From: Cucumis sativus
Taxonomy: Eukaryota; Streptophyta; Magnoliopsida; Cucurbitales; Cucurbitaceae
Assembly: GCF_000004075.3 (NCBI RefSeq)
Contig: NC_026658.2
Span: 23,672,075 to 23,736,074 of the forward strand
DNA length: 64,000 bases
Direction of reading: 5' to 3'
In this document: positions 1-13,000 of the stretch, in pieces
How the letters are laid out: every line of letters starts with the position of its first letter
Numbering within the stretch: the first letter of the stretch is position 1
The notes under the pieces: generated by a model
Databases searched by the model: none
Told to the model about the DNA's origin: nothing
The model's input: only the letters and a program-made list of their open reading frames with translations
Translations under genes and position numbers: made by a program

Positions 1-2040
1 TTTTGAATTGTAAAAAGTACAATAATAGAGACACCATTTAATTGGGCAGTTGAATTAGGTAAGAAAAAGAATACATAACAATAATAATATTGTGAGAAGT
101 TCACTCACATGGATATTGGTTTTAGGTTCACCTGTTGATGTGTTGAATAGGCTTTTTAGACCTTCATAAAAAAGCCTACTATACTTAAACTTGGAGTACC
201 TCTATTCCCCACTTCTCTTTATACATCTTTTTCTATCTTTTTTAAGATATCCATATCTTACTTTCTTTTTCATTAAAATATATATAAAATATATGTTAGA
301 AAATGACCGATGGACTTAAAGCTTATAACCAAATTCAAAGATCCACTTAACATAGACATTAATGTTGTTACATTTAGAAGAGTCAAAAGGATACAAATAT
401 CCAAAAAGATTAAATAAGAGATTAAAGTGTGTTGATGGTGATAGCATAACTCTGTCATGTAATTACATGAGTGTGCTATCCCCATTTGTTTGATTACTTT
501 ACCTTCAATTTCTCTTCTTTCTCTTTATCTCTTTGATCCTTCTCATCAAATTGTCGCCCCGATCAGCCGTAATTGGTTTCAAAATAGTGTTCGTCATTCC
601 ATAACAATTTCTTTTTAACATCTTGATTACAACAATATCAATGTTAATGAATATTTCAGAGAAAACTATCCAGAATAAAAAGTGAAAAACTATAGTATTT
701 ATGTTATATTTACACCAGTCACATTTTAATTTGATTTTTATTTTTTTGAATTATTCTATATGTTAATGTCGAAAATGTGAAATTACATGGAGATTTTGAA
801 AATTTATTGCGGTGATCTATACCCTAAATGGTACTATATAATATAGTGAGGTTGTACCATCCAAATGGAAATGGTTACATGTCCATTTGGGTAAGAACAC
901 CATTGTCCTTTCCATTTCAATCACAAATAATAATTTCCCTTCTTTACCTTTTTTTTTCTCCTTTTCACAATAAATGACTTTGAAAAAAAAATTCCTACCC
1001 AAATTCAACTTACTCTTAGTTTTATAACTCTTCACTGTTTGATTTTATATTTTCATCCTTGGTTTTGGTTTGACTTTAGTATATATATATATATTTTTTC
1101 ACTCTTTTTTTAGATGACATAAAAGTAGAAGAATCGAATACTTAACTTTAAGTTAATGATACATGTTTTATTTTAGCTGAGTTATGCTCTTGAAGTTGAA
1201 GATAGTTTGTAAAAATTGAAGTTGAAGATAGTTGATTTGATCTGCAATTACCGGTTTAAATTTGTAAAATTCCATTTAATAACTATTTCACTTTGGTTGC
1301 ACTAACCCAACTTTCACCCAAATTTTTTTTAATGTTTTTTTGTTATTTAATTTTTACTTGTGTTTTAAAAAGTGAAGCTAAAGTTGAAAACTATATATAA
1401 AAAAAAAAAAAAAAACAATTTTCAAAACCCTATTAATACTTTTAAATTTTGTTGGAGAGAATCATAATACAAAAAATGGAAAGAAAAAAAAAAGATAAAC
1501 ATAAACTTTTTTATAATAAAACAAACTAAAAATGAAAAGGTTACCAAATTGGAATTTCATTTCAGTCTAAATTGAGTCCATAAAGTTTTAACTAATCTTA
1601 GATTTAGTGATTTAAAGTAAAATTTTATCATTTAAATTATTATGCAATGAAAGACGCGAAGCAAATATAATTTTCAAACGTTGCTCCGATGCGAGAGTCG
1701 TATCAAATCTATCACAAAACTCAGCTTACATTCAACTCAAACCCAGGTTAACTATTAATTTACAAAAATCAGAAAATAACTCAACGGTTAATACATACTC
1801 TGAACCGATAGGTTACAAATTAACAAACATTTACTATTAATTCAAAATTAACATTAATTAATTAAGTACTCAATGTAACTTATAGTAAATCTGATATGAG
1901 AAAGAACTTTCCATGGGCTATGACGTACAACAATTGCTCGAGAATTTAGTCCAAGCAAAGGAAAATGGAGAATAAGAGAATAGGCAAACTATAGAACTTG
2001 TCAAAAACTAATGAATACTTCAAGTTTGTGGAAACCTGAT
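1..2040. other. AT-rich intergenic region, no gene seen
   Basis: No open frame here resembles a protein I know and no exon series can be built. The stretch is rich in A/T runs, a short TA repeat near 1080-1095 and an A-run near 1400. The right end adjoins the 3' end of the minus-strand Mediator-associated gene and presumably carries its 3' untranslated region. Confidence 0.6.
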
Positions 2041-5000
2041 TCATTTCTTTTGCTTTTTTGATTTACCTTCACTAGATCTCTCAGCAGACCCTGAGGAGGT
2101 TACTGCACTATTACCGTGTCCTGAATCTCGAGTTGAGTGATCAATTGATCTACTAGGTTCATGCAAGCGTTTTCTTTTTGATGAATCTTTTCTTTTATGA
2201 TCTCTGGACTCGGTAGATTCCAGTTCCTGTTTAACACTTGAAGTCTTTGATGGTTCTGTGAATTCAGATACTGAACTTCTAGGTTTGCTACTTCTTGAAG
2301 AGGTTGTTCTTCTACTGCTCGAGTGTGGGCCTCTGGATGTCGTAGTTTGACGGGAATTGGTCAATGAAATTCCAGAAGATTTTTGGTACAGTGATTTCAA
2401 AGGGATGGTGGCCTTTTCGAGTTCTTCAGGTTCTGGGTAATGCACAAGAGAAATCCGCCGGGAAATCTTTCCAACTTCAAGGGCATAAAAAATAGAACAG
2501 TTTTATCAGGGTAAGATGACTTGAAATTAAAATGAATGGTGAATCTACTGCACAGTAAGGACCATGCCACTAGAATATGATGTGTGAACATACATCGAGA
2601 AGACATTTGACTTAGAATTGAGATGGGTGGAGTATCAATATTGTTCGTTTCTATTCTAATTGGTTAATTGTAGTATTAGCACACAACAGCTCACTAATAA
2701 AATGTTATGACCACAGAGAACTAAAAAAGTAAAATGTTGCTCACAAGGCAGAACTAAAAAATAAAATTTTAAAGCTTGTAATTGAAGAATCGGCAAGTGA
2801 CAGTGATTATGGAAGGAGTAGATTAAAAGTTATAGAACACACTAATAGACTAATGTCGGCATGTGAGAACAGACAGAATCAGAATCACTGGGAATGGAGA
2901 AGCTAGACTGGAGGTCTAGGCATAACGTCAATAGTATTGAAAGTGAAACTAAACCAGTACACACCATCTACCTATCTACAATATAGGAACTTTGAAAATG
3001 AAGCTAGAATGGAGAGCAGAACTGGTACAGGTTTAAGTATCAGCCAGGTATGACAAAAAGAAGAGAGAGAGAGAGAGAGAGTAACTCCAACGAAGAGACT
3101 AATGATACTAACATGTGAAGTAAAACGGATTCAAAATGGAGGTTTTTTGGGATTAAAAAAAATTAAAATACATAAATATTTACACTAACAGAAAGAGGGA
3201 GTTCTCACCTAATCTGGTGTCCGATGAAGATGGTAGAAAAACAGAAGCCTCAGGTTCTTGAGCCACACAGCTGATCACATCATATGATTTTCCTTTTGAT
3301 GAAAACAAAAATAGATTGATATTATTGTACGGAGAAAATGAACAGAATAGCTGTAGTGCACATTCAAACAAAAATACTTCGAGCATATTCATGCACCAAC
3401 TGTTATTTGAAAAAATTGATAATAGAATAATTCAAAGAGTCGAGAAAAATGGCACAAATCCAGTGAGATTACATGAAGCTATTCATTTGTGCAATGAGAA
3501 AAAAAAAAGAGTTCTTCAATTATGATTGACTATTTCTCATCAATGATATTATGATTGACTGTTTCTCATTTTAAAAAGAAAAACAGAGTCAAGAAAAATG
3601 GACGTCAAGAAGATTGTCCCCTCATAGTCATTGACAATCTTTTCTCTGATTTTGATGGACGAGTCATTTTGTTCACTTTCTAATGAGATTGAGGCTTTTG
3701 AGAAGGCATCCTAGGAAAACATCACCTCCAAAAGTCTGGATTTATCAGTATCAATGTTGAACTGGACATCGTTGATGAATTAGCTTTCAAATACGGATGC
3801 AAAAGAGGTTATTGGCCCCATTCTTACTTTGGTCACCCGTTACATGGTTGGCCAAAAGCCACAGCTTTTTGGACACTGGGTGATCACTGAAAATTTTGAG
3901 AAAAGATTATGCATGGGGATTCACCTTTAAAGGGGGGAAGGCTCACTCTCGTACAAGCTACACTTTCAAATCTTCCAAACGTACCCCTACAATTTTTCCT
4001 TGGCTATTAAGATTAGAAAAGAGATTAAAAAAAAATATCTAGGAATTTCCTTTGGAAAGGTGCGCTAAATGGCAAAGAGCAATATTTTGTTAATTGGTTT
4101 CTTTAAACGGAAACAAAAAAATTTCATTGATATAGTGAAGAAAAGTTTAATGCTCAAAATATGAGACATAATGATCACAGAGTAGTACATGTGAAGAGTA
4201 GGGTCAGTGGATCCACCCAACCATCTCAAAATGTAATACATCAAAGGGTTCTATGGCAAGACATTATTAAAATGTAAGCGCAAATTAAGCTGGAGAAACA
4301 AAAGCATTCCAATTGAGATGTGTGTCTTGGACTGAATAATGAGTAAAGAGTTTGGATTGTGAACATGCGGTCCATAATGAAGAAGAAAAGCACTCTCAAA
4401 TTGAGCACAATCAAGCCTTCTTTAATCATAAGAGTGGATCTAGAGGAAGAGGTAGAAATTTTAGCACTCGTGGAAGAGGAGGAAACCAAGGAAGAGTTGA
4501 AAGCTACTCATCATCAAAAGCACAAAGTTTATTGCAACCACATTAAATTCAAAAAATCAAACTTCATTACAACAATGTTCAGATTCATAGCAGAAGCAAT
4601 CATCAGACAACCCTATTGGGCAGAACAATATTGTAAAAAAGGGGAATCAAGTTCCATCGAGTCTGCTTACCCAACTATCATATTAGATTGACAACTAACA
4701 CCTCAAGTTTGGTAATTACCACGACTCACCCTTGATATCCTGAAAGTACAACTTAAGTCGATTGGCCCAATTGATTAAAGAATGCTTGATTGTGCTCATA
4801 AGCTGGCCCGAACACTCATGGATATCAGTTAAAAAATCAATTTGCCCCAATTAAGACATTGATTCTCCTTCGGCGAGGTTCTCACTCCATGATTGAAAGC
4901 ACCAAAGATTGGGCCTTGACAGAATATTCTTCAATCACAATTTCCCTTGAAACTGCTGCCAATTTTTTACATATTCAGTTTTATATATTTATGCATTTTC

Positions 5001-6594
5001 CTGTTGTAATTATCTGCACTTAATAACCTTCCAAATTTAATCAATTAGCAGTTAGCTTCTCAATTTTTCCATTTGTTTTGCATCTTTGTGTAAGGGTTTA
5101 TATACCTCATATTGAGATGCAGTAGAGTTCAATAGAAAGAACAGTGTATATTTTCACACAGTGAAAACCTCTTACATTAAAACAGGCAAAGAGCTTCCAC
5201 CAACATTATCTTGTTAATTGTCTAAACCTCTTCATCCTGATAATCAAAGAGGCCTCGGGCATACCCTATGAGAGAAAAAAACCAAGCCCTTTGTGCTAAA
5301 TGGATTTGAGATATAACTTATAAGCACAGAAAGGATGCTTAACGAAGGGAGCTTATTAAAAATAAAATCCGGTTCAGCATATCACCTTAAATTGAGTAAC
5401 CAGGCAACCCTTGTTCTCAAGAGACACTTTTGAGACCTCAATCCTGGGTGAAGACTAATGTCAATAACAACTTTTGAGACCTCAATATGGTTTTAGTCTC
5501 GATGGCAATAGATGCTTCGAAATGACCTCTCAATCCTGAAGGACACTTTCTAGAAATTCTCTTTTAGCTGATACGGGTGATAGAAACAATATTTTGGAGA
5601 CATATTTGGCTACAGGAATATGGAAAGAGAAATACCCTAGAAATGGGAATTGGCTCACAAGGCCATTACCACCAACGGTGCTCTTAAAAAAAGAATGTTT
5701 AATACGGCCATATCTCTGTGTGGTTCTATTTGCAGAACTGATGATGAATAAAAAAAACCACCTCTTCCTCCATTCTTTTACTCGGAAATTCTGGAGAACT
5801 TCACGATGCTTTTGTTTTTGGCTTTTCCTAGAGACGTTACTACATAACTCAACTCCATTCTCTTGAGTCACCCATTCAATAATACAAAAGCTCTTTTGTG
5901 GTTGCATATATCTTGTGCTCTCTTTTGGGTGCTGTGAGAGCAAAAAAATCAAAACGTCTTAAAGGATCGTCCTGATGATACTTCCCTTGATCTTATTATT
6001 TAATATGTTATTTCTTGGTGTAAATAAAAGCTCTAACCTTTTTGCTTCGTATACGCTTCCCTTCTAAACCATTAAGATAGCTTATTGTAGCTCCATGTTA
6101 TATCATTTTTTAATTTAAAAAATCAATGAAATTGTTTCTTTAGAAAGAAAAAGAAGTAAATAGATAACAAAATGATAGTTACCTGATGAACCCTGAAAGC
6201 TGCCCATATGTCCATCTGGGTGAAGTTGAAGAGAAAATTCTTGCCCATCAAAATCTGGGGCCTACGATACCCATTGAAGAAAAGAATAAATCCCTCTCAA
6301 ATTAAACAGTGTTTGAAATGACTGTAACAAACTTAATGTTGAAAAAATTAAAAAATAGCACATTTATGGATCGTTCTTCATTTTAATTTCTTCCAAACTG
6401 CAGGTAGATGTAACATTTTTCAAGATAAGTTTATAATATCTTACTTGGTTAGCAGGCCATTGAATAAGCCACAACTCTTCAGAGTCAGTCAAAGAAATAT
6501 CAGTAAGAAATTCCCTTTTGTCTTCCTCAAATTCTGCTGGAGGTTTGTAGCCTTCTACATTTTTAAGAGCATCTACCTCGCTACTCATACTCAA
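2041..6594 (-). CDS. Mediator-associated protein 2-like nuclear protein
   Basis: Four coding exons on the minus strand join in frame: 6445-6594, 6183-6261, 3209-3292 and 2041-2474 (747 nt, 248 residues), all with GT-AG borders. The N-terminal half carries the conserved core of the plant Mediator-associated protein 2 family: a YKPPAEFEE motif near residue 16, the block LWLIQWPANQ at residues 41-50, then PDFDGQEFSLQLHPDG and the VFLPSSSDTRL segment. The C-terminal 110 residues are low complexity, rich in Ser, Thr and Arg, with basic clusters such as KRKDSSKRKR, and end in KSKKQKK, which suggests nuclear location. The family was named for co-purification with plant Mediator; its biochemical role is not established, and resemblance to the RPA34-type RNA polymerase I subunit fold is possible. 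Start chosen at the ATG just after the leader intron. Intron 2 (3293-6182) is about 2.9 kb and full of retroelement debris. Confidence 0.85.
3061..3081. repeat. (GA)n microsatellite
   Basis: About ten uninterrupted GA units lie in the last intron of the Mediator-associated gene. Confidence 0.9.
3740..4070 (+). mobile_element. LINE reverse-transcriptase fragment
   Basis: Conceptual translation on the plus strand, across frameshifts and stops, gives the pattern seen near the end of plant LINE reverse transcriptase: a YFGHPLHGWPKATAFW-like block followed by KGGRLTLVQATLSNLP. This is the usual 'LGxPLGxNP...KGGRxTLxxSxLSxLP' landmark. The fragment has no intact frame and lies in intron 2 of the Mediator-associated gene in the opposite orientation to it. 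Confidence 0.75.
4340..4720 (+). mobile_element. Ty1/copia gag remnant
   Basis: Two overlapping plus-strand frames preserve the end of a copia-type gag: an acidic stretch (HNEEEKHSQIEHNQAFF), an Arg/Gly block (SRGRGRNFSTRGRGGNQGR), then a degraded zinc-knuckle region split by a frameshift. It is a dead fragment within intron 2 of the Mediator-associated gene. Confidence 0.6.
4790..4840 (+). mobile_element. Au SINE 3'-end fragment
   Basis: The string TAAGCTGGCCCGAACACTCA followed by GGATATC and an A-rich run matches the conserved 3' end of the plant Au SINE as I remember it. The 5' part is missing or unrecognisable. Confidence 0.6.
4930..5170 (+). mobile_element. Possible copia-type LTR remnant
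   Basis: The stretch has the texture of a copia LTR 3' half: an AT-rich U3/R-like part, the TTTATATACC segment near 5097, an ATTGAGATGCAGTAGAG-like stretch and a terminal TTTTCACACA. No partner LTR or target duplication was found. Confidence 0.35.
5530..5952 (-). other. Unrecognised open frame in an intron
   Basis: A 140-codon open frame on the minus strand lies within intron 2 of the Mediator-associated gene. I do not recognise the translation, which is basic and aromatic-rich. An overlapping 90-codon frame is open on the plus strand, so openness alone is weak support. It is most likely another decayed retroelement piece, and I would not annotate it as a gene. Confidence 0.25.
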
Positions 6595-6608
6595 AGCTAA
6601 TTAAGTCC

Positions 6609-6860
6609 CTGTAACACGACAAACAACAAAGCAACACTCTGATATCATATAACAGAAAGAAAAAAAGAACTCCCAGGCATTTCGTCAAACAACTCACGTA
6701 CGAAGTATTTCAATATGAGAATAGCAGCAGAAACAAAGGAATAGAAGGAGGCTCCAGCGGGAGGAGAGGATGAAACACAGCAGTGGAAGCACTGAACCAG
6801 AGAGATGGAGCGGCGGTTCGGCGGCGACACTCGGCAGCTGGAGAAGGGAAGTGCTGGCGG
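6609..6860 (-). other. 5' leader exon and leader intron of the Mediator-associated gene
   Basis: On the minus strand a good donor (GTGAGT, 6691-6696) and an acceptor ending at 6609 define an 88-bp intron in the 5' untranslated region. The upstream leader exon runs from 6697 to roughly 6860. The leader contains an upstream ATG at 6828-6830; see findings. The transcription start is a guess. Confidence 0.55.
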
Positions 6861-7531
6861 GAAGAATAAAGGGCTTAGGGCTTACTCCTCCTTTTCTTCT
6901 TTCTTTTCTAAGGTTAAAATAACTACGCTGTTAAAGAACACTTAGAACAATCTGTCATATTACCAACTCAATTCATCCATGTTTTAAAATATCATAATAC
7001 AAAATAATAATCATATATATATATATACATGATGTAGTATATGCTAAATTCTAACTAACTTCCTCTAAACAATAGATACTAAAATTACCATTTAATTAAA
7101 TTTTAAATATAAATTATATTTACAACTGAATTGAATTATATTTACAACTAAATTACTAATAACATTATTAATTAAATCGTAGTGAATAAGTAAAACTGAC
7201 CTTGTGGTTTATAAATGTATAATATAAAACGTATTTAAATATTTTTCAAAATTAAAATTCAATTATTGAACATGGCACCAAAAGTATGTAAGAAAACATA
7301 AAAGATAAATTGTAAAAGAAAAAAAAAAGGTAAATTTGACCCAAATATTTATAACATATATTAAAAAAATTTAGTTCTATCAATATCTAAGAATTGATAT
7401 ATTAATAATATTTCTATTAATAATATTGGTAGAAATGGATAAAAGTATATCGATTTCTATAAAGTTCAAAAAAATTTATTATAGTTTGTAAATATTTTAA
7501 TTTGTTTTGCTATTTTCTTAAAAAGTCAAAC

Positions 7532-7673
7532 ATAAAATATAAACAATATTTCAATTGAATAAACCATAAATTTTGAATTTGATTTTAATTCAGTTTTCAA
7601 TTATAAAATATAAACAATATTTCAATTGAATAAACCATAAATTTTGAATTTGATTTTAATTTAGTTTTCAATT
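7532..7673. repeat. 71-bp tandem duplication
   Basis: Two nearly identical copies with a 71-bp period begin at 7532 and 7603. The only mismatch I noticed is near the end (attcag versus atttag). Confidence 0.9.
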
Positions 7674-8863
7674 TTACGAGTGAGATTTTAATTTTGTTTC
7701 AGTTTATTCTATATTTTAGTATTTATATTTTTAAATTAAATTTTTTGTAAATTATTTATTTTTCATGTTAATAAATTTAAAATAATCTAATTCATAATTA
7801 ATCAAATTTCATTTTTTCCATCCCTTTGAAATTCAATTTAGATGCCACATAAAAATTCTTCAAAAAATGTAAAGATCATAAAAGTTGCTATTAATTGAAA
7901 AAGCTTCACCCGTTCATCTTCCTTTCTTTTCTCCCTTAATTCCATTGGATTTTGATTCAATTCTCAAAAAAACATAAGAGAACCATGGTTCAATCAGCTC
8001 TAACAAGAAATCATGAAATTCGACGAAATTTTTTTGGGTCAAAACCTCTCAAACTTTCTCAAATTGAACAAGGTAGTGACGATATTCGACAAAAATCACC
8101 CACTTCTTCTTCAATTCATCAAATGATTCGCCACAACATTTGACATAAACAAATGGGAACACAGTTGGACTTATTCTTCAATTCTTCTCTGATTGTATTT
8201 GTCTCTTATAGGTTGCACCCTCTCTTAATCTTTTTATTAAATTTTCTTTTATCTACTAAAACATAAAAGAATAATATTCAAATAACTACAAAAATGCCAC
8301 TGAGACATAATTAAATTATAAATTTAATATTCAAACTGTTATTAAAAATATATATCAAATTTAAATTGTTATTAAAAAAGTATATTAAATTTATTTAATA
8401 AATGATTTAAAATATAACAAATTTGAAATCTTATATATATATTTGTTATTATAACACGAGAGCTTGTTGCAATATTTTCTACCAACAAGATAGCAAGTTT
8501 AGTACTAAATTTAAATGTTTTCAATTAAGATCTTAAATTAACCATTCAAGTCTTAATTTCAATTTATTATTATGTTAAATGAACAATTTTATGGAAGTAT
8601 CGTTAAATGCATCATTATAGAGGAAAAAAATATAAAGTTGTTATTATATCAAATGACATTGATATAACACATGGAATAATTGTTGCATGCATGATTATAG
8701 GAACGACACTATGTTAATATGAAGTTATTATATCATATGCATAATTTTAGGGAATGATACAATCTAAATTCAAATTTTGGAGAAATTCCAACTAAACTTT
8801 TAAAATAAAATGATAAAATAAATATTTATTATTATGTATAATCCAAAAACAATAAAGGATAAA

Positions 8864-9060
8864 TATGAAAATTTATGTATTTGTATGATATAATAAAATG
8901 TTACAAAGAATTAACCAAACCTTAAAGAAACGTACGATGAATAGATTATATTATCAATCATTATATGAAAAATTATGTATTTGTGTAATATAATAAAATG
9001 TTACCAATAATTAATCAAGGCACGAAACATATGAAGAAATTATATTATCAATCATTTTAT
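8864..9060. repeat. Diverged 100-bp tandem repeat
   Basis: Two copies with a period of about 100 bp begin at 8864 and 8964. Both contain the run ATATAATAAAATGTTAC and end with TTATATTATCAATCATT; they differ by several substitutions. Confidence 0.75.
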
Positions 9061-10067
9061 GGATAGAAACAAAAGTGTGAATTAAATATCTATTATTATA
9101 TGATATTAAAAAAATAAATCATAAATCATTTGATTTTAAGTCTACAAATCTGTTATAAATTGAAGACATAAATACAGTAGATGTTGGTTAAATGAGATCA
9201 ATCATGAAAACGACTATTTATTTAGTATTTTTATAAAAACTGATGATATACAAATACACACTATTCGTAATTCTATGTTATATTCCACTATTTTACTATG
9301 CACAAATACACTGTATCTTATAAAAGTAAGTTTCAATTTATGAGTGAGTAAAATCAGTTAAAAAATTGTCAAAACACTTTTAGAATTTGCTATTTCCAAA
9401 TTGTTATCTATTATTTTGTTATTTATTTATAAGTTTTTTTATATTCAACATAATTCAAATCTGGAGGTAAACTAGACCAAATAAATAACTGGCCCAAGCT
9501 CAAGCTCAAACCCACTAAACAAAATGGGCCCAAACCGACTTAAAATTCTCTACAAATAAATACATTTTCATTTATTTTTGAACACTTTGATTGAAAAAAT
9601 AATTGAAGCTACAAAAACTCAACCAAATACCAGAGTTGATAGATAAATCAAATGAATATGCAAAATTCAATTCCATAAATTACATTTTCAGAGTGAGAAC
9701 AATATTTATATATATTTTTTATTTTAAAAATGATTACATTTTTTTATTTTTTTCACAAAAATAATAATTGGAAATCGCCTATTTACTTAGTACACCCATT
9801 CTGCTATAATGGTAAATTTTAAAATGCTGATATATACTTAATTAATATTTATAAAATTGAGGCCAATTATAATTATCCGTCAATTAAAAAAAATTAAAAA
9901 GTTTATTATCTTCCATAAGCGTTTTCTTGAGGCGGTGGTATTCGTCTTCCATCGGATGTGACCAAACAAGAAGAATCGAAATCGACTGAAAAAATTATTC
10001 TCACAGCACCACTCTCCCATTCTTTTCCCATTTTCGCACTCATACAAAGCCTCCGTGAAGCGAAGAA

Positions 10068-13000
10068 ATGGAGGAATTTTCTGTTAATGATCCGACTCGG
10101 CTACTCCAAGCAGCTGCAAACTTCGCTAATTATCCCGGTTAACAATCTGTTACTCAATTTCATCTTCGTATTCTTCATATTCTATTGAAAGTGCACTAGA
10201 ATCTGACTCTTTTTAAGTATTTTCCCTTTGCGAAGGTGTTCGGACTGATGCGTCGGTTAAGGAATTTCTCGACCGCTTCCCCCTTCCCGCCATCATCAAG
10301 TATTGTTTATAATTTGAAAATCGAACAATCTCTTATTTGATCAATTTTTGTGTTTGAGCTGCTCGGTGTATTATTTCCCTTTTGGTTATTCTTTCTGACT
10401 TTGCTTGTTCACTTCTGCAAGTGCTTTACAAACAAAAGCAGAATTTCCTGGTCTAGAGGATACTTTGGTTGCATGTCTTGACAGGATATTCAAAACCAAG
10501 TATGGAGCTTCTCTTATACCGCATTACATGGTATAGACACTTCCCTTGTACTTTTGGGTCATGTTTAGGATGTGCTTAGTTTTCTGATACTATAGAGGGT
10601 GCCCTGATGGTGGAGGCTTTTTCAGGACTTGATTCTTCTCACGTTTATCAGATATTTACGGCTCAGTTGAATTGAGTTTAAAGTCAGTGAAACCCATGCA
10701 ATTGTGTTTAATTGCAATAGCATTTTCTTTCTCTTTTTCTTCTTCTTCTCTCCTTGCTCTCTTGACTACATGAGACCAGTCCATCCAATCAACATTAGGA
10801 TCCTTGGATGTGCTTTGCTTTATGGTCTGTCGTTAGGATACCCCTAACAAAATTATAAAATCACAATGTACCTAGAATATAAAAAGGAAACTACAATATA
10901 GTAATATTCTTTCTCCCAAAGTCCCAACACCACACCCTCTATATACAACAAAGGGACCCTTGGCGAATTACCATTATGCCAGAACTAAAAAACGTGACAT
11001 ACTAATCTTACTAAAAAACGTGACATACTAATCTTACTCATGTATGGTGTACCCCACATATACCCCCAACTAAAGTACTCTCACATCAGTCAGTTGTATT
11101 AATTATTTCCATTCCCCTTCCCCCTGCAGCCTTTTGTACAGGTTGGACTACAGGCAGATTCTCAAACAGTTAGAACCTTAGCTTGTAAAACGGTTGGTTT
11201 TCTTTGCCATTATTTGGTTCAACATCAACAAGTTATACCCTTTTCTCGTTAACTAGTTTTCCCTTTCTTTTTGAACTCTGTTTGTTATCACTGTGCAAGC
11301 TATAACTTTTGTATTCTTAAACTAAAAACTAAATACTTTTTCAGGTTACTCGCCTCTTGCAGGAGTCTGATGAAACTGCTCTTTCGCCTATACAACTAAT
11401 TATTGACTATGGCATCTATCCACTTTTGCTAGACTGCCTTCTGAATGGGTAAGAGTACATACTGATGATTGTGGATTGAATTATGAATGATATTGAGTTT
11501 TTGGTTGTATTGGAACATCAAGCTTTTCTGCTTAAACCTTTACTCCAAGTGTATTAAGACTATAAATAACGATTCTTTCTTGAGTCATTAGAAAAGTTTG
11601 TTGTATTATGGATGCAATATACACTTCTCTTGTACATTTGGAACATTTTGTTATTATTGTAAAACTATTACATAATTGAGTTCTATGATTGACAAACCTA
11701 GGGATGTAGGATTTGATCTTGACCCCTCACCATTCGCGGTTAAGCAGCACTTACCTGATAAAACTCATAAGCAACACACGATCTAATTAAAGTCCTGAAA
11801 ATTGAAGCAAATGAAGTTGTTCTTTTAACGTTCTACCTTCAGTTTGTTAATTCCCCAACAGGGAAGTTAACATTTATTTTTTTCCAAGCTTTCTTAGATC
11901 CCAAGTTTATGGATTTCGTCTGTTTTTAGCTTGCTATGGAATTATGTGTGAGGTTCTCATTCTTTTTCTCTTTTGCAGTAACGAACAAGTTGCTAACTCA
12001 TCGATGGATTCAATTAAGACATTGGCTGCATTTCCACAGGGGATGGTAAATATATAATACTAGTTGCTATTATTTATCTGCTCTATACGGTTAACTCGTC
12101 CTTTATGTTATTGTTAGAATGTTGATATAATATTAAATTTACCTTCACTTCCAACTCAAGCTTTTGGGTTAATAATGTCATTTGCTTTCCCTTTAACATT
12201 AATTTCTGCTTGTTGGGTTTTTTTCAAATTTCAAGCACACAAGTGAGGCGCAAGTGCTAGAGTATTGATCCATCATTTTTAGCTTTTGAGTCAATCAATG
12301 ATTTAAGAGTTACAATACGTCTTTTTTTGCAAAACTAACTGCAATTTGTTGACCTGTAGGAAATCATCATCCCATCAAATAAAACAGAAGCAACACACCT
12401 AGGGACTGTAGCTTCAACATGTTCATCTCTGGTATTGTAGCGGGTACTATGACTTTGAGATATTTATAGCACTTAATACTTGCTGACTACTGTTCTTAAG
12501 AAAATTCCTCCAATGTCCAATCATGTTCTCTTTTGCTGGAGTTTATGTTTATTCATTGGTTCTTTTTAGCATAATTACTTAGAAGAAGAGTCCCCCATCT
12601 TGCAGTTTACTCGGTAGTAATTTGTGCTGATTGAGATTAAAATTTCTCAGGGAAGAGTTCGAGTCATGGCATTGGTAGTGAAGCTATTTTCAGTTTCTAG
12701 CTCTGTGGCATCGGCAGTATACAATGCAAATTTACTAAGCCTACTGGAAAGTGAAATCAATAATTCAAAGGACACACTTGTAACTTTAAGTGTCTTGGAA
12801 CTCTTGTATGAGGTTTATTATCTCTTACTCCCTGTCTTTTTGTTCATGAGCATGTTGGCCTTGCCCCTTCTGTTTTTCATTTTGATATTCATTGCGTAAT
12901 GAGAAACATAGTAGAAAAATGGTGTTATAATTATGTTATCCCTTTAGCTTTTCTCAAAGTCAGTAAACATGTACAGTATGAGTTTTTGCAATTTCAAGCA

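Larger units (their letters stand above)
6870..10067. other. AT-rich divergent intergenic region
   Basis: This spacer separates the minus-strand Mediator-associated gene from plus-strand PSMD5. It holds tandem arrays (listed separately), a TA repeat near 7012-7026 and a small open frame at 7952-8143 (63 codons) that I do not recognise. The PSMD5 5' leader must lie just before 10068. Confidence 0.6.

Noticed and set aside
7952-8143. Small 63-codon frame as a possible signalling peptide gene
   Set aside because: No signal peptide and no match to CLE, CEP, IDA or PIP C-terminal motifs that I know.
10845-10870. Possible LTR end near CCCCTAACA in PSMD5 intron 3
   Set aside because: No matching opposite end or 5-bp duplication could be found.
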